A DNA stretch of 64,000 bases from an uncultured Bradyrhizobium sp. (GCF_936928535.1 NZ_CAKZHY010000091.1:91693-155692), one strand, 5' to 3'. Counted from the first letter of the stretch, positions 53,701 through 61,803 are shown. The notes: a model not told the origin generated them from the sequence alone. Made by a program: numbers and translations.

Positions 53701-55002
53701 ATGCGCCAAATGCTTCCCGTCGTCACCGCTGCCGTGCTCGCGGCTTCCACCCCGGCTTGGGCCGTCGACCAGACCGTGCCTGGCGCCGGCAACGCCGCAG
53801 CGGGAGAGCTCGCCGCCCGTTCGCCGCTGGTGAAATCTGCGTTGGCGCGCATCGAGCAGGTCATCGCCACCATCGACGACGCCAAGCTGAAGGCCGCGAC
53901 CCACGACGCCCTGTTCAACCCGGACACCTGCGTCACCCATCGCGCCAACCTCACCGCAACAGACAAGGACAAGATTATCGCCGAGCTGATCAGCCTCGGC
54001 CTGATCAACGAAGCCGACGGCAAGGCCTTCCCGGGTGGCGCAGTCACAGGCGTGTTTCCGCCGCTGCGCGACGATGGCACCGCCTGCCCGCATTTGCCGA
54101 TGGCCTGGGGCGCTGCGCCCGGCAGCGCGTTCGCCGGCCACCACTCCTATCCCGGCGGCCTGCCCGTGCATGAATCGTTCAACCTGTCGAGCGCCATCAG
54201 CTTCAGCGAGAACTACCGCCTCAACGTCGGGCTATCAGGCGAGGACGGCCTGCCGCGGGTGGCGCCGCTACCGCCGAACGGTTCGCGCGAGGTGGTCAAC
54301 CACTCTGATCTGGTCATCAACAACGACGCCATCCTCGCCGCTCCGATGTGGCATGACTGGGCCAAGCCGATCGTTTTCCAGTGGAATGCCGACGGCAGCG
54401 AGTTCGCCGAGTTCAACTTCGGCGGCAACGGCGAGACCGACGCAGACGGCGCCAAGGGCGACAGCCGCACCGGCGCCCATCACATTCTCGGCGTCGCCGA
54501 ATCCATGGCGCGCGACCTGCCCGCGCCGTTCATCGTGATCCAGGCCTCGGCCCACAGCGCGCCGACGCTCGGCCACGAATACATGGTGGTGAACTGGCTG
54601 CGCGCTGCTGCGATCATCGCCCATGTCGACCCGATCGCGCGCGGCTATCTGGTGAAGGATGCGAGCGGCCATCTCCGCCTGCCGCCGGCGCGCACGACTG
54701 ATAACATCGACTTCCTCGCCGCCAAGCTCGGCAACCTCTCGGCCGAGACCGTGATCCACAATCTGTCGGATGCTGACTACATCTTCGCCGGCCCCGCGGT
54801 GACGGCGGCGGTCGCGATCCTCACCAAGCTCGCACCCGACTACGGCTTCGACGCTGCCGATACGGCAAAGTTCAACAACGGCTTCCGCAACCCGGCGCTG
54901 TCCTATCTCAGCGCCGAGCGGATCCTGATCCGCTACAACCACGACGGCCTCGCCGGCGTGCGGCATGACCTCGATGCGCTGAAGAAGGCGAAGGCGATTT
55001 GA
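53701..55002 (+). CDS. Exported protein with HD-hydrolase-like histidine pattern
   Basis: 433 aa, not assigned to a named family by me. The N-terminus (MLPVVTAAVLAASTPAWA from residue 4) is a signal peptide, so the protein is periplasmic or secreted. The core shows an HD-like order of metal ligands: H147-H148 in AGHHSYPGGLPVHESF, H157, then H218-D219 in MWHDWAKP, and H260-H261 in TGAHHILGVAESMA. Cytoplasmic HD phosphohydrolases use the same H-GGL-H-HD-AK order. The ATG at 53701 follows AGAAGGA. A TTG at 53683 is in frame. No neighbour explains its role. Confidence 0.75.
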   Translation: MRQMLPVVTAAVLAASTPAWAVDQTVPGAGNAAAGELAARSPLVKSALARIEQVIATIDDAKLKAATHDALFNPDTCVTHRANLTATDKDKIIAELISLGLINEADGKAFPGGAVTGVFPPLRDDGTACPHLPMAWGAAPGSAFAGHHSYPGGLPVHESFNLSSAISFSENYRLNVGLSGEDGLPRVAPLPPNGSREVVNHSDLVINNDAILAAPMWHDWAKPIVFQWNADGSEFAEFNFGGNGETDADGAKGDSRTGAHHILGVAESMARDLPAPFIVIQASAHSAPTLGHEYMVVNWLRAAAIIAHVDPIARGYLVKDASGHLRLPPARTTDNIDFLAAKLGNLSAETVIHNLSDADYIFAGPAVTAAVAILTKLAPDYGFDAADTAKFNNGFRNPALSYLSAERILIRYNHDGLAGVRHDLDALKKAKAI

Positions 55003-55040
55003 GAGAGGCGGTCGTGCTCGCTTAGGGCGGGCTCCTTAGC

Positions 55041-55091
55041 GGCAACGGTGATAGATTGGCGCCCTCTCTCGCCACACCGTCATTGCGAGCC
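55041..55091. repeat. Partial copy of dispersed repeat
   Basis: GGCAACGGTGATAGATTGGCGC continues to CGTCATTGCGAG, matching the left part of the repeat at 56781-56904 with a few changes. It lacks the right terminal repeat and lies just before the azlD stop. Confidence 0.6.
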
Positions 55092-55400
55092 TGGTGACGC
55101 AAGACGCACTCCGGCGACGAGCGCGGCAGCAGCGAAGCCGACAGCCAACGCCGCCCACTCCTTGCGCGTCACGGTCATGACGGTCAGCGAGGCTGTGCAG
55201 CCAACGATGCTTGCCAGCCCACCTTCAAGGCAGGCCGCTGCCACGAAGGCAACGAAGAGATTGCCGGGAGCCAGCTGGAAGAACCTCGCCATTGCACTGC
55301 CCTCTCGCATCAATCCGCCCGCGAGAAACCCTCCTGATCGCAACGCATAGCTCACAAGCCCCAGCACACCGATTGCCGCGAGGGTGTGCCAGTCAAGCAT
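55080..55400 (-). CDS. azlD: AzlD-family branched-chain amino-acid exporter subunit
   Basis: 106 aa, about four TM segments. It matches AzlD: LAAIGVLGLVSYALRSGGFL and FFQLAPGNLFVAFVAAACLE. It forms an amino-acid exporter with AzlC in the inner membrane. Its start overlaps the azlC stop by 8 bp, implying coupling. Confidence 0.87.
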   Translation of the reverse strand: MLDWHTLAAIGVLGLVSYALRSGGFLAGGLMREGSAMARFFQLAPGNLFVAFVAAACLEGGLASIVGCTASLTVMTVTRKEWAALAVGFAAAALVAGVRLASPGSQ

Positions 55401-56118
55401 GGTCGGCGCGCATCATGCTGAAGCCGGTGCCAACAGCGCCGCCGGCCAGCATGGCCCAATTCGGCGATACCAAACTGCCGACAACAAGCGCGCCCGCCGC
55501 CGACAGCAGCCAGGGCAGAACCGAACGCGCGCCGCGCCACTGGGTCGGCAGCAGCGTGACGATGAACGCTGCAGGGAGCAAGGCTGCAGCGACCGAGAGC
55601 GGGCCATCAGGCGCCAGCGGCAGGCCGTAGCCAAGGGCGGTCCCTCCGATCCAGCCGACGGCCATGGGCACGCTCGCGCCGAGCAGATACCCGACATCGG
55701 CATCGTTGCTTTCCGCGTCCGCCGTCGTCATGAGCCAGGAGGCGTCCGCCAGGAGAAACAGGATCGGCAGCGTGATGCGCTTTTTGAGTTGGCCGAAGAT
55801 CTGGTAGAGGTGAGCGCCCATGACGAGATATCGCGCGTTTGTCGCGATACAGGCCACCGCCATCGGAATGATCGGCGGGACCGGGGCCCACATGCCGAGC
55901 GTGACGGCCTGCGCCGTGGCCGAATAGACGACGACGCTAGACAGCACTGAAGGCACGAAGCCAAGCCCGACACCGCGATAGGCGACACCCATGACCAGGC
56001 CCGCCACACCATTGCTCAACAGGAACGGAAGCGCCGCGAGCAAGCCGCGCCGAAACCCTGCACGTGTGCAGGTGGCCTTGGCCGACGGCGCGGGTTGCGT
56101 TGTAATGGTCATGACCAT
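55393..56118 (-). CDS. azlC: AzlC-family branched-chain amino-acid exporter
   Basis: 241 aa multi-spanning protein matching AzlC: GFRRGLLAALPFLLSNGVAG, CIATNARYLVMGAHL and LADASWLMTTADAESNDAD. It exports branched-chain amino acids or analogues with AzlD. The ATG at 56118 lies inside an 18-bp palindrome. An ATG at 56112 is a second in-frame choice. The divergent CGNR gene starts 24 bp away. Confidence 0.88.
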   Translation of the reverse strand: MVMTITTQPAPSAKATCTRAGFRRGLLAALPFLLSNGVAGLVMGVAYRGVGLGFVPSVLSSVVVYSATAQAVTLGMWAPVPPIIPMAVACIATNARYLVMGAHLYQIFGQLKKRITLPILFLLADASWLMTTADAESNDADVGYLLGASVPMAVGWIGGTALGYGLPLAPDGPLSVAAALLPAAFIVTLLPTQWRGARSVLPWLLSAAGALVVGSLVSPNWAMLAGGAVGTGFSMMRADHA

Positions 56119-56120
56119 TA
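56103..56120. promoter_or_regulatory. Perfect 18-bp palindrome over the azlC start codon (candidate operator)
   Basis: TAATGGTCATGACCATTA is a perfect inverted repeat that contains the azlC ATG. It lies at the azlC edge of the 24-bp gap between the azlC and CGNR start codons. It is a strong candidate binding site for the CGNR regulator and could control both genes. Confidence 0.6.
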
Positions 56121-56142
56121 TATAGCTCCTGCAGGCTCAGCC

Positions 56143-56766
56143 ATGTCAAGGGATCCACAACGCGCAGCGACGCAATTTTTCGGCGGACGAGTCTGTCTCG
56201 ACTTCGCCAACACGCTGGATTGGCGGACATCTGCCGAGCCGCAGGAGCTCGTCCCCAACTACGCCGCCTTTCTCGGGTGGTGCGGCCGCCGGGGAACCTT
56301 GTCACCTCAGGCGATCAAGGCGCTCGAGCTCATCGCCCTAAAGAAGCCAGCCGACGCTGCCGCCGCACAGGCAGAGATCCTCTCGCTGCGTTCAGAGATC
56401 TGGAGCATCTGTGATGCGCTACGCCGGGGCGAGCGAAGCGACTTGGCCCGCGTGAATGCTCTGCTCGCACAAGCGCCGTCGCAGCCGAGCCTCGTTCGGA
56501 CCGGCAGCTCGTATGTGCACCACCTCCAGGGCAAAACTCTCTCCGAGCCGCTCTGGCCCATCCTGTGGTCCCTGACTGCGGTTCTGACGTCGGCGGATGC
56601 GTCGCGCATCGGTTGCTGCCAGGCCGACGGTTGCGGTTGGTTCTACGTCGACGAAAGCCCAAACCGAACCCGGCTATGGTGTTCAAGCGAAGTCTGCGGA
56701 AATCGCGAGCGGGCACGACGCGCCTATGCCAAGCGCCGAAAGAAGGTTTCTGGTAAGAGCGGCTGA
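56143..56766 (+). CDS. ABATE/CGNR zinc-finger regulator
   Basis: 207 aa. The N-terminal ABATE-type domain (FGGRVCLDFANTLDWRTSAE) is typical of stress-linked regulators. The C-terminal CGNR zinc finger has GCCQADGCGWFYVDESPN and WCSSEVCGNRERARRAYAKR, the finger cysteines and Cys-Gly-Asn-Arg. Divergent from azlCD, so the probable regulator of that exporter. The ATG at 56143 starts MSRDPQRAATQF. Confidence 0.88.
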   Translation: MSRDPQRAATQFFGGRVCLDFANTLDWRTSAEPQELVPNYAAFLGWCGRRGTLSPQAIKALELIALKKPADAAAAQAEILSLRSEIWSICDALRRGERSDLARVNALLAQAPSQPSLVRTGSSYVHHLQGKTLSEPLWPILWSLTAVLTSADASRIGCCQADGCGWFYVDESPNRTRLWCSSEVCGNRERARRAYAKRRKKVSGKSG

Positions 56767-56780
56767 GTCCTCGAGGGATT

Positions 56781-56904
56781 GGCGACGGTGATGGATCGGC
56801 GCACGCTCTCTCAACATCGTCATTGCGAGGAGCCCTTGCGACGAAGCAATCCAGACTGCATCTGCGGAAGCGGACTGGATTGCTTCGCAACCCTCGCAAT
56901 GACG
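56781..56904. repeat. Dispersed palindromic repeat (CGTCATTGCGAG family)
   Basis: CGTCATTGCGAG (56818-56829) and CTCGCAATGACG (56893-56904) are perfect 12-bp terminal inverted repeats enclosing GAAGCAATCC...GGATTGCTTC. The left shoulder from 56781 also matches the partial copy at 55041. The structure resembles the 15519 element, but its sequence differs. Confidence 0.8.
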
Positions 56905-57106
56905 GAGAGCAAGATTAGCCGCCCGCGCCATTACGGCCGTTAAGGTTTCCCGAAAACCCTAATTCCAGACCAGCATTGCCGGGCTCGCGCCAGGCGAGGC
57001 ACCTTCTGACCTGTTCGAGACCTCCTCGAATTGCGTCCCCCAAACTTCGCCGCCCGGTCAACTCCACCATTGCGATCGGGCGGCTCACTTTCCCCCGTCG
57101 GACTTT

Positions 57107-57127
57107 TCCTCGGTAGCTCAGCGGTAG
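57107..57127 (+). pseudogene. 21-nt tRNA-Asn-like 5' fragment
   Basis: TCCTCGGTAGCTCAGCGGTAG matches my memory of the first 21 bases of alphaproteobacterial tRNA-Asn. The following sequence is unrelated, so no cloverleaf forms. It may be a recombination scar. Confidence 0.45.
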
Positions 57128-57226
57128 CCATTTGCCCCCGCCCCCTGCCCCTCCCTCCCATTTCCTGCTATCTCTCCCCCGCCATCCCGGCCCAAAGCAA
57201 AACCCCACTCCAAGGGAGCAACAACC

Positions 57227-57679
57227 ATGCGTTATCTTCACACCATGCTGCGCGTGCGCAATCTCGATGTCGCGCTGAAGTTTTACCAGGATGCGCTGGG
57301 GCTGAAGGAGGTGCGGCGGATCGAGAACGACAAGGGGCGCTTCACGCTGGTGTTCCTGTGCTCGTCTGACGATCTCGAGGCGCTGAAGAAGCAGCCGCAA
57401 ACGCGCGGCGCACCGCTGGTCGAGCTCACCTACAATTGGGACGAGGAGAAGTATGGCGAGGACCGCTTCTTCGGCCATCTCGCCTATGAGGTCGACGACA
57501 TCTACGCCACTTGCGAGAAGCTGCAGAAGGCCGGCGTCACCATCAACCGGCCGCCGCGCGACGGCAACATGGCCTTCGTCCGCTCGCCCGACCTGCACTC
57601 GATCGAGATCCTGCAGAAGGGCGAACCGAAGGCGCCGGCCGAGCCGTGGGCGTCGATGCCGAACACCGGTCATTGGTAG
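57227..57679 (+). CDS. gloA: Lactoylglutathione lyase (glyoxalase I)
   Basis: 150 aa VOC-fold metalloenzyme that converts the methylglyoxal-glutathione adduct to lactoylglutathione. It starts MRYLHTMLRVRNLDVALKFY with the first metal histidine. Metal or substrate residues are seen in FFGHLAYEVDDIYATCEKLQ and IEILQKGEPK. The ATG follows AAGGGAGCAACA. Start and length are normal. Confidence 0.9.
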   Translation: MRYLHTMLRVRNLDVALKFYQDALGLKEVRRIENDKGRFTLVFLCSSDDLEALKKQPQTRGAPLVELTYNWDEEKYGEDRFFGHLAYEVDDIYATCEKLQKAGVTINRPPRDGNMAFVRSPDLHSIEILQKGEPKAPAEPWASMPNTGHW

Positions 57680-57750
57680 GCCTCATCGGCAGGAACCAGC
57701 GCCGCTCCGGCGCGTTCACTCCAGGACAAATACTGATGGAGGAGGACGCG

Positions 57751-57831
57751 ATGGGACGCGGAATTTTGCTGTGGCTGCTGGGTGTGCCGATCCCGGTGAT
57801 CATTCTGTTATGGCTGTTCTTCGGCCATTGA
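57751..57831 (+). CDS. 26-aa membrane micropeptide
   Basis: MGRGILLWLLGVPIPVIILL followed by WLFFGH: a single TM helix. GGAGGAGG lies 4 bp upstream, a very strong ribosome site for so small a gene. I recall nearly identical peptides in Bradyrhizobium genomes. Function unknown. Confidence 0.65.
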   Translation: MGRGILLWLLGVPIPVIILLWLFFGH

Positions 57832-57880
57832 TATCAGCGCAAACGCATCTTGCTGATGTCGCGGCGATGAACGTGCCTTG

Positions 57881-57909
57881 AAAAGCTCCGCCTGCGTGCG
57901 GAGCTTTTT
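57881..57909 (+). terminator. Rho-independent terminator
   Basis: AAAAGCTCCGC/GCGGAGCTTTT, an 11-bp stem ending in a T-run. It follows the 26-aa gene, probably ending the gloA transcript. Confidence 0.9.
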
Positions 57910-57998
57910 GCATGAGGGGCGCGCGGCAATCGGCATCGCTGTAGCCGGCGAATTCCGCTATTCAACCTCGCGACATCAAAACGTCGCGGGAGGAATTG

Positions 57999-58637
57999 AT
58001 GCCGGACACACAGCTGACGATCTGGGGCCGCGCCAATTCGGTCAACGTGCAGAAGGTGCTGTGGTGCCTGACCGAGCTCGCGCTGCCCTATCGGCGCATC
58101 GATGCCGGCATGGCTTACGGCAAGACCCGCGAGCCTGACTATCTCGCGATGAACCCGAATGCGCGCGTGCCGACGCTGGTCGAGGGCGACTTCTCATTGT
58201 GGGAGTCCAATTCCATCATGCGCTATCTCTGCCTCGCGCATGGGCGCGGCACGCCGATCTATCCGGAGGCGCCGAAGCAGCGCGCCGGCGTCGACCGCTG
58301 GCTCGACTGGACGCTGTCGATGGTGCAGCCGGTCGACCGCCCGGTATTCTGGGGCATCGTGCGTACGCCGCCCGCCGAGCGCGACATGATCCGGGTGCAG
58401 AAGGATGCCGATGCCGCCGCCGAGGTCTGGGCGATCGCCGACCGCCTGCTGGCGAGCCGCCCCTACATGGAGGGCGACGCCTTCACGCTCGCCGATATCG
58501 CGGTCGGTTGCTATGCGCGGCGCTGGCTCGGCGTCGAGGGCATCACCTGGCCGGCGCAGCCGAACCTGACGCGGTGGCTCGCCTCTCTCGGCAAGCGGGC
58601 GGGGTTCGCCCAGCACGTGGCGCCGCCGATGTCGTGA
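57999..58637 (+). CDS. Glutathione S-transferase family protein
   Basis: 212 aa. The N-terminal thioredoxin-like domain (IWGRANSVNVQKVLWCLTEL, NPNARVPTLVEGDFSLWESN) includes the glutathione-binding NARVPTL and E-S-N. The C-terminal helical domain has ADRLLASRPYMEGDAFTLAD. It conjugates or reduces electrophiles with glutathione, substrate unknown. GGGAGG precedes the ATG at 57999. Confidence 0.9.
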   Translation: MPDTQLTIWGRANSVNVQKVLWCLTELALPYRRIDAGMAYGKTREPDYLAMNPNARVPTLVEGDFSLWESNSIMRYLCLAHGRGTPIYPEAPKQRAGVDRWLDWTLSMVQPVDRPVFWGIVRTPPAERDMIRVQKDADAAAEVWAIADRLLASRPYMEGDAFTLADIAVGCYARRWLGVEGITWPAQPNLTRWLASLGKRAGFAQHVAPPMS

Positions 58638-58701
58638 GCCGCTGGCGCGGGTTGACGTCTACTGTGCATGGGGTTGTTTTCGCGATTTGGTTTGAAGGGC
58701 C

Positions 58702-58926
58702 CTAGTGCCCGACCACGATGTCGACGCGGGCCGACCCGCTGATCCTCACACAGGTCCCCCCGACCATGGTGAAGCCCGCGCCATAGGCGGCGCAGGCCTT
58801 GGCCGTCCCGCCGCTGCCCTTGAGGGGCAGGGTCTTGCCTTGGGGATCACTGGGCGGCAGGCGCAGGGTTTCGGCCCCGGCGGCCGTGGTCAGTACGAAT
58901 GAGATCACCAGCAGGATGGCGCGCAT
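58702..58926 (-). CDS. Small secreted protein
   Basis: 74 aa. Signal peptide MRAILLVISFVLTTAAGAET followed by a short mature part with two cysteines (TAKACAAYGAGFTMVGGTCV). Unknown. The ATG at 58926 starts the signal peptide. The frame to 59058 overlaps the PilZ gene without support. Confidence 0.65.
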   Translation of the reverse strand: MRAILLVISFVLTTAAGAETLRLPPSDPQGKTLPLKGSGGTAKACAAYGAGFTMVGGTCVRISGSARVDIVVGH

Positions 58927-58978
58927 GGGCCGCCTTGTACCCCGGACCGGCGCCACGCGCCATGCGGACGATCTGGGC

Positions 58979-59233
58979 TCAGAGGAACCTGATGCCGGCC
59001 GACTTGCCGCGGCGCCAGACCACCTGGCAGCTCCGCCCGGTCCGCGCGTCCCGCGCAAAGGCCAACCGGATCACGCCCGGAAGCTGGCTTGCATCCTCGT
59101 CCAGCGTGATTTTGGCGCCCGAGGCCGAGATATCCTGGACCAGGCAATGCCGCGCCGCGAATCCGCCGTCGAGCGTGATCCAGGCGTGCTGCGACAGCAG
59201 CTTGCGGGCTGCGCGCTTCTTGGGCTGAGGCAT
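58979..59233 (-). CDS. PilZ-domain protein
   Basis: 84 aa single PilZ domain: RKLLSQHAWITLDGGFAAR, CLVQDISASGAKITLD and the C-terminal CQVVWRRGKSAGIRFL. The strict RxxxR arginine pair is not obvious at the start (RAARK), so c-di-GMP binding is uncertain. Confidence 0.8.
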   Translation of the reverse strand: MPQPKKRAARKLLSQHAWITLDGGFAARHCLVQDISASGAKITLDEDASQLPGVIRLAFARDARTGRSCQVVWRRGKSAGIRFL

Positions 59234-59458
59234 CGGCGAAAGATCTCCCGCCCCAGCGCTAGCCCGGGAACCCTAAGAAACCGTTGAAATCGGGGCCCGA
59301 GCAGACCCGGGTCCTTCTATCCACCGGGGGCGAAAGAGCCTGCCGGAACGGCTTGCCCGGGAGCGCAAAGGCCACTATACGTTCGCCCGCTGCAAGCCGC
59401 CGGGCACGACTCGGCCGGCCAGCGGGCCTGTCGCCACCTGCGGCCTGGCCTTGCGTTT

Positions 59459-59533
59459 GCTCCCTTCGTCTATCGGTTAGGACGCCACCCTTTCACGGTG
59501 GAGAGAGCGGTTCGATTCCGCTAGGGAGCGCCA
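59459..59533 (+). tRNA. tRNA-Glu(TTC)
   Basis: Acceptor GCTCCCT/AGGGAGC, D-arm GTCT/GGAC, anticodon stem CCACC/GGTGG with loop CTTTCAC (anticodon TTC), T-arm AGCGG-TTCGATT-CCGCT, CCA encoded. It marks the edge of the accessory region to its right. Confidence 0.96.
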
Positions 59534-59672
59534 TTAAAATCAACGGCTTAGCAATATCCTCAGTCGCGATGTCCAACATATGGCCAATATGCGCTCGTGG
59601 CCGGGGAACACTACTTCGGTTGTAAGAGAACGGAACGTGTTAAGCAGGCCGAGCCCTAGTGATCGGCCACCA

Positions 59673-59897
59673 TCATTTCTTTGCTCGTTCTGCCGCTTCG
59701 CGGCGGACTGATTTCTTCAGATAACGCAAAGAGGGATGGTCCATCAGGTTTTGCTTTCGCTCTTGAGCGGACTTCGTTCTTTTCTTCTTGCGCCTGGCGG
59801 GGCGACCCTTCTTTTTCAAGTTATTAGGACCGCTCGCCCTCTTCGCACTCACAGGAGACTTGCTGAAGGAAGGGCCATTATTGGGACGGCGGCTCAA
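59673..59897 (-). CDS. Small basic hypothetical protein
   Basis: 74 aa, very basic (LKKKGRPARRKKKRTKSAQE). TTG start at 59897 with GGGAG 8 bp upstream. Unknown, perhaps DNA- or RNA-binding. It lies just after tRNA-Glu in the sparse right-hand region. Confidence 0.45.
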   Translation of the reverse strand: MSRRPNNGPSFSKSPVSAKRASGPNNLKKKGRPARRKKKRTKSAQERKQNLMDHPSLRYLKKSVRREAAERAKK

Positions 59898-59975
59898 GGC
59901 GAACACTCCCTGTTGCACTTATATTTTCTAATTTGCCGTAGAACTGCGGCTCACTACAATTCCTAACTACAAAAG

Positions 59976-60007
59976 AAAAACCCCGCCTTGCGGCGGGGCT
60001 TTGTCCT
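59976..60007 (-). terminator. Rho-independent terminator
   Basis: CCCCGCC/GGCGGGG, 7 bp with loop TTGC. On the minus strand it is followed by TTTTTCTTTT. It ends the 60015 gene. Confidence 0.88.
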
Positions 60008-60014
60008 TGGGAGA

Positions 60015-60776
60015 TCACGCAGACAGCGCGGCGACGACGTTCCGATGAAGAAAGAAGCTCCAATCCCGGTGATCGATTTCTCGCGGGAAGGAGAAGCCGG
60101 CGGCGGTGTATTCAGTTACGTACCTTAGCAGGGCGAATGCACCGGCGATGCTCGACGGTTTCGCTAACAGAAGCCGGACGGCTGCCTCGTCCGCAATGTC
60201 CCCGAGGCGGTGTGCCTCCTCCTCTTCCTCCACGCCTGCATGATCCATTTCGGCTAGCCTGATCCCGTCGCTATAAGCCGCCATCGCCTCCTTGTGCCGT
60301 TCGATCAGTTCGAAAACCATATTATCGCCGGCGGCTGGAGGGAGTGGAATGGAAGACGCCGCCACGCTGGCAGCCGCCACAAACATGTTCATGATCGATC
60401 TCCTGCTGAAGGTGTTTTGGCTGGTCCCGTCCAAAGAAGTCGCGTGGTCGGGTACTGGTTCACCATCCGATGCTGTTGGCAGCAATGCAGCCAACCGCCT
60501 TCCCGGAATCACTCGAGATAAAGACAATTGAACGGCGCCTGGGGCGCTAGATGCTTTGTAGCTCTGGTCGCCCTCGTCGCCGTCCTCCTCAAGCCCGGAT
60601 GTCACATAGGGGTCACTCTCATCGAGAAAGCGGATCAGGCGATCTATCTCCTCCGCCGCCTGCTTCCTGAGTCTGGCGAGGCTTAGGAGCGCCGTTTGTC
60701 GCTCCAGCTCCTGGACAGCTAGTCGACGGGATAACCTACCAGCGGACTCCGCTGGCCGTTCTGTGGTGGGTTGCAT
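60015..60776 (-). CDS. Hypothetical protein of the accessory region
   Basis: 253 aa, not recognised as an enzyme. The N-terminal helix (LRKQAAEEIDRLIRFLDESD, followed by PYVTSGLEEDGDEGD) resembles island-associated Bradyrhizobium proteins with a FLD-x-DPYV motif. The middle is low complexity, and a helical C-terminal half contains FELIERHKEAMAAYSDGIRL and a Glu-rich HAGVEEEEEAHR. No signal peptide. Its terminator lies just downstream. Confidence 0.65.
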   Translation of the reverse strand: MQPTTERPAESAGRLSRRLAVQELERQTALLSLARLRKQAAEEIDRLIRFLDESDPYVTSGLEEDGDEGDQSYKASSAPGAVQLSLSRVIPGRRLAALLPTASDGEPVPDHATSLDGTSQNTFSRRSIMNMFVAAASVAASSIPLPPAAGDNMVFELIERHKEAMAAYSDGIRLAEMDHAGVEEEEEAHRLGDIADEAAVRLLLAKPSSIAGAFALLRYVTEYTAAGFSFPREIDHRDWSFFLHRNVVAALSA

Positions 60777-61354
60777 TGGTGGTTCTCTGGATCAAGACCG
60801 GCTTCTCACGGCCGGGGTGCCAGCGGTCAGCACTGGCGCCGGGAGGGTGAGAACATGGCCAGAGACCACGCGCGACGGCCTTCCCCTTGCGGGTCTTGTA
60901 TAGCCGCCGCTCTCCCGGCATAGTGCTGCCGTTCGCGCCGACGGCTAATCGGCACGGTCTTATCGTTGGCAAACATCGATCCAGGCAAGGATCGCCCTGC
61001 CAACGCCCTGGTGCCAAACTGACCCCGGCAAGGGTCTTTGGCGGGAGTTCTCACGCTCCGCCTAGCACCTCACCCGATTTGCATTAAAAAATCCACCCCT
61101 TTGGGGGGCGCGTTGGCGTTTTATGAGCTGCCAAATAGGTGGCGAACGCACGCCAGCGCCAAATGGAAGATGGCTTCCCGTCGCGAATAACCCGACCAAC
61201 GAAGCAACCGATAGCTGGTGACCATAGTAACTTTCTCCCAACGTAGCCTGCCCTAGGTACGGGGAATGGTCCGCGAATTGATTAGGGTAACCCGGCTTGC
61301 CGGACATCCCATCGAATTCCATACTGCCAGCAGTCGCTACACGCGGGAATCAAG
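60777..61354. other. Sparse region without a supported gene
   Basis: About 580 bases. Minus-strand frames at 60736-61017 and 61062-61322 lack ribosome sites and family features. It appears to be non-coding or decayed. Confidence 0.5.
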
Positions 61355-61498
61355 ATGGCCAAAGGTCGTTACATCGAGTTGTGGGTAGCCAAGAAGCGTG
61401 ATGAGAAGGCTATAAGGGCCTTGGCCAAGCATCTGAACCAAGGCGCTGGCGGCCAGCGTGCAGCTAGGACCAAGCGAAAGAAGTCGACAAAAAAGTAG
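61355..61498 (+). CDS. Small basic protein
   Basis: 47 aa: MAKGRYIELWVAKKRDEKAI then RALAKHLNQGAGGQRAARTK ending RKKSTKK. Basic, possibly nucleic-acid binding, similar in composition to the 59673 protein. No close ribosome site was found. Tentative. Confidence 0.5.
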   Translation: MAKGRYIELWVAKKRDEKAIRALAKHLNQGAGGQRAARTKRKKSTKK

Positions 61499-61578
61499 CG
61501 AGGACGGGCAAGCCGACAGTCTTGGCTTAGGTCTTTGGGCGCCTCGAGGGGCCGCTCTGGCATGAAGATAATCAGATG

Positions 61579-61803
61579 CTAGGCCGCCAGCGCGTAAATG
61601 GATCGGAGCCTCTTCTCGATCGCTGCGACCTGCCGCCAGGTGTCCGCCCGCATGTAGGACCGGGTTCTCACCGGTATGACCACGCGCCAGTCACCCTCAC
61701 CCTCCGAAATTACCGAGACGCCTACCCAGTTACGGCTGCTTTCTCGCAATTGCTCAACAAAGATCCACTCCAAATCGCCTATCGAAATCAGCTTCTTTGC
61801 CAT
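61579..61803 (-). CDS. Small hypothetical protein
   Basis: 74 aa: MAKKLISIGDLEWIFVEQLR, then a beta-rich stretch (SVISEGEGDWRVVIPVRTRS) and a helical end. GAGGAG lies just upstream of the ATG at 61803. Unknown; resembles short island-linked proteins of this group. Confidence 0.65.
   Translation of the reverse strand: MAKKLISIGDLEWIFVEQLRESSRNWVGVSVISEGEGDWRVVIPVRTRSYMRADTWRQVAAIEKRLRSIYALAA

Larger units (their letters stand above)
56767..57226. other. Gene-free region between the CGNR and glyoxalase genes
   Basis: About 460 bases. It holds a dispersed palindromic repeat and a short tRNA-Asn-like 5' fragment, listed separately. No protein gene is supported. Confidence 0.6.

Noticed and set aside
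60736..61017. 93-aa minus-strand frame
   Set aside because: It overlaps the start of the supported 253-aa gene and has no independent evidence.
61062..61322. 86-aa minus-strand frame
   Set aside because: No ribosome site or recognisable features; the region looks non-coding.
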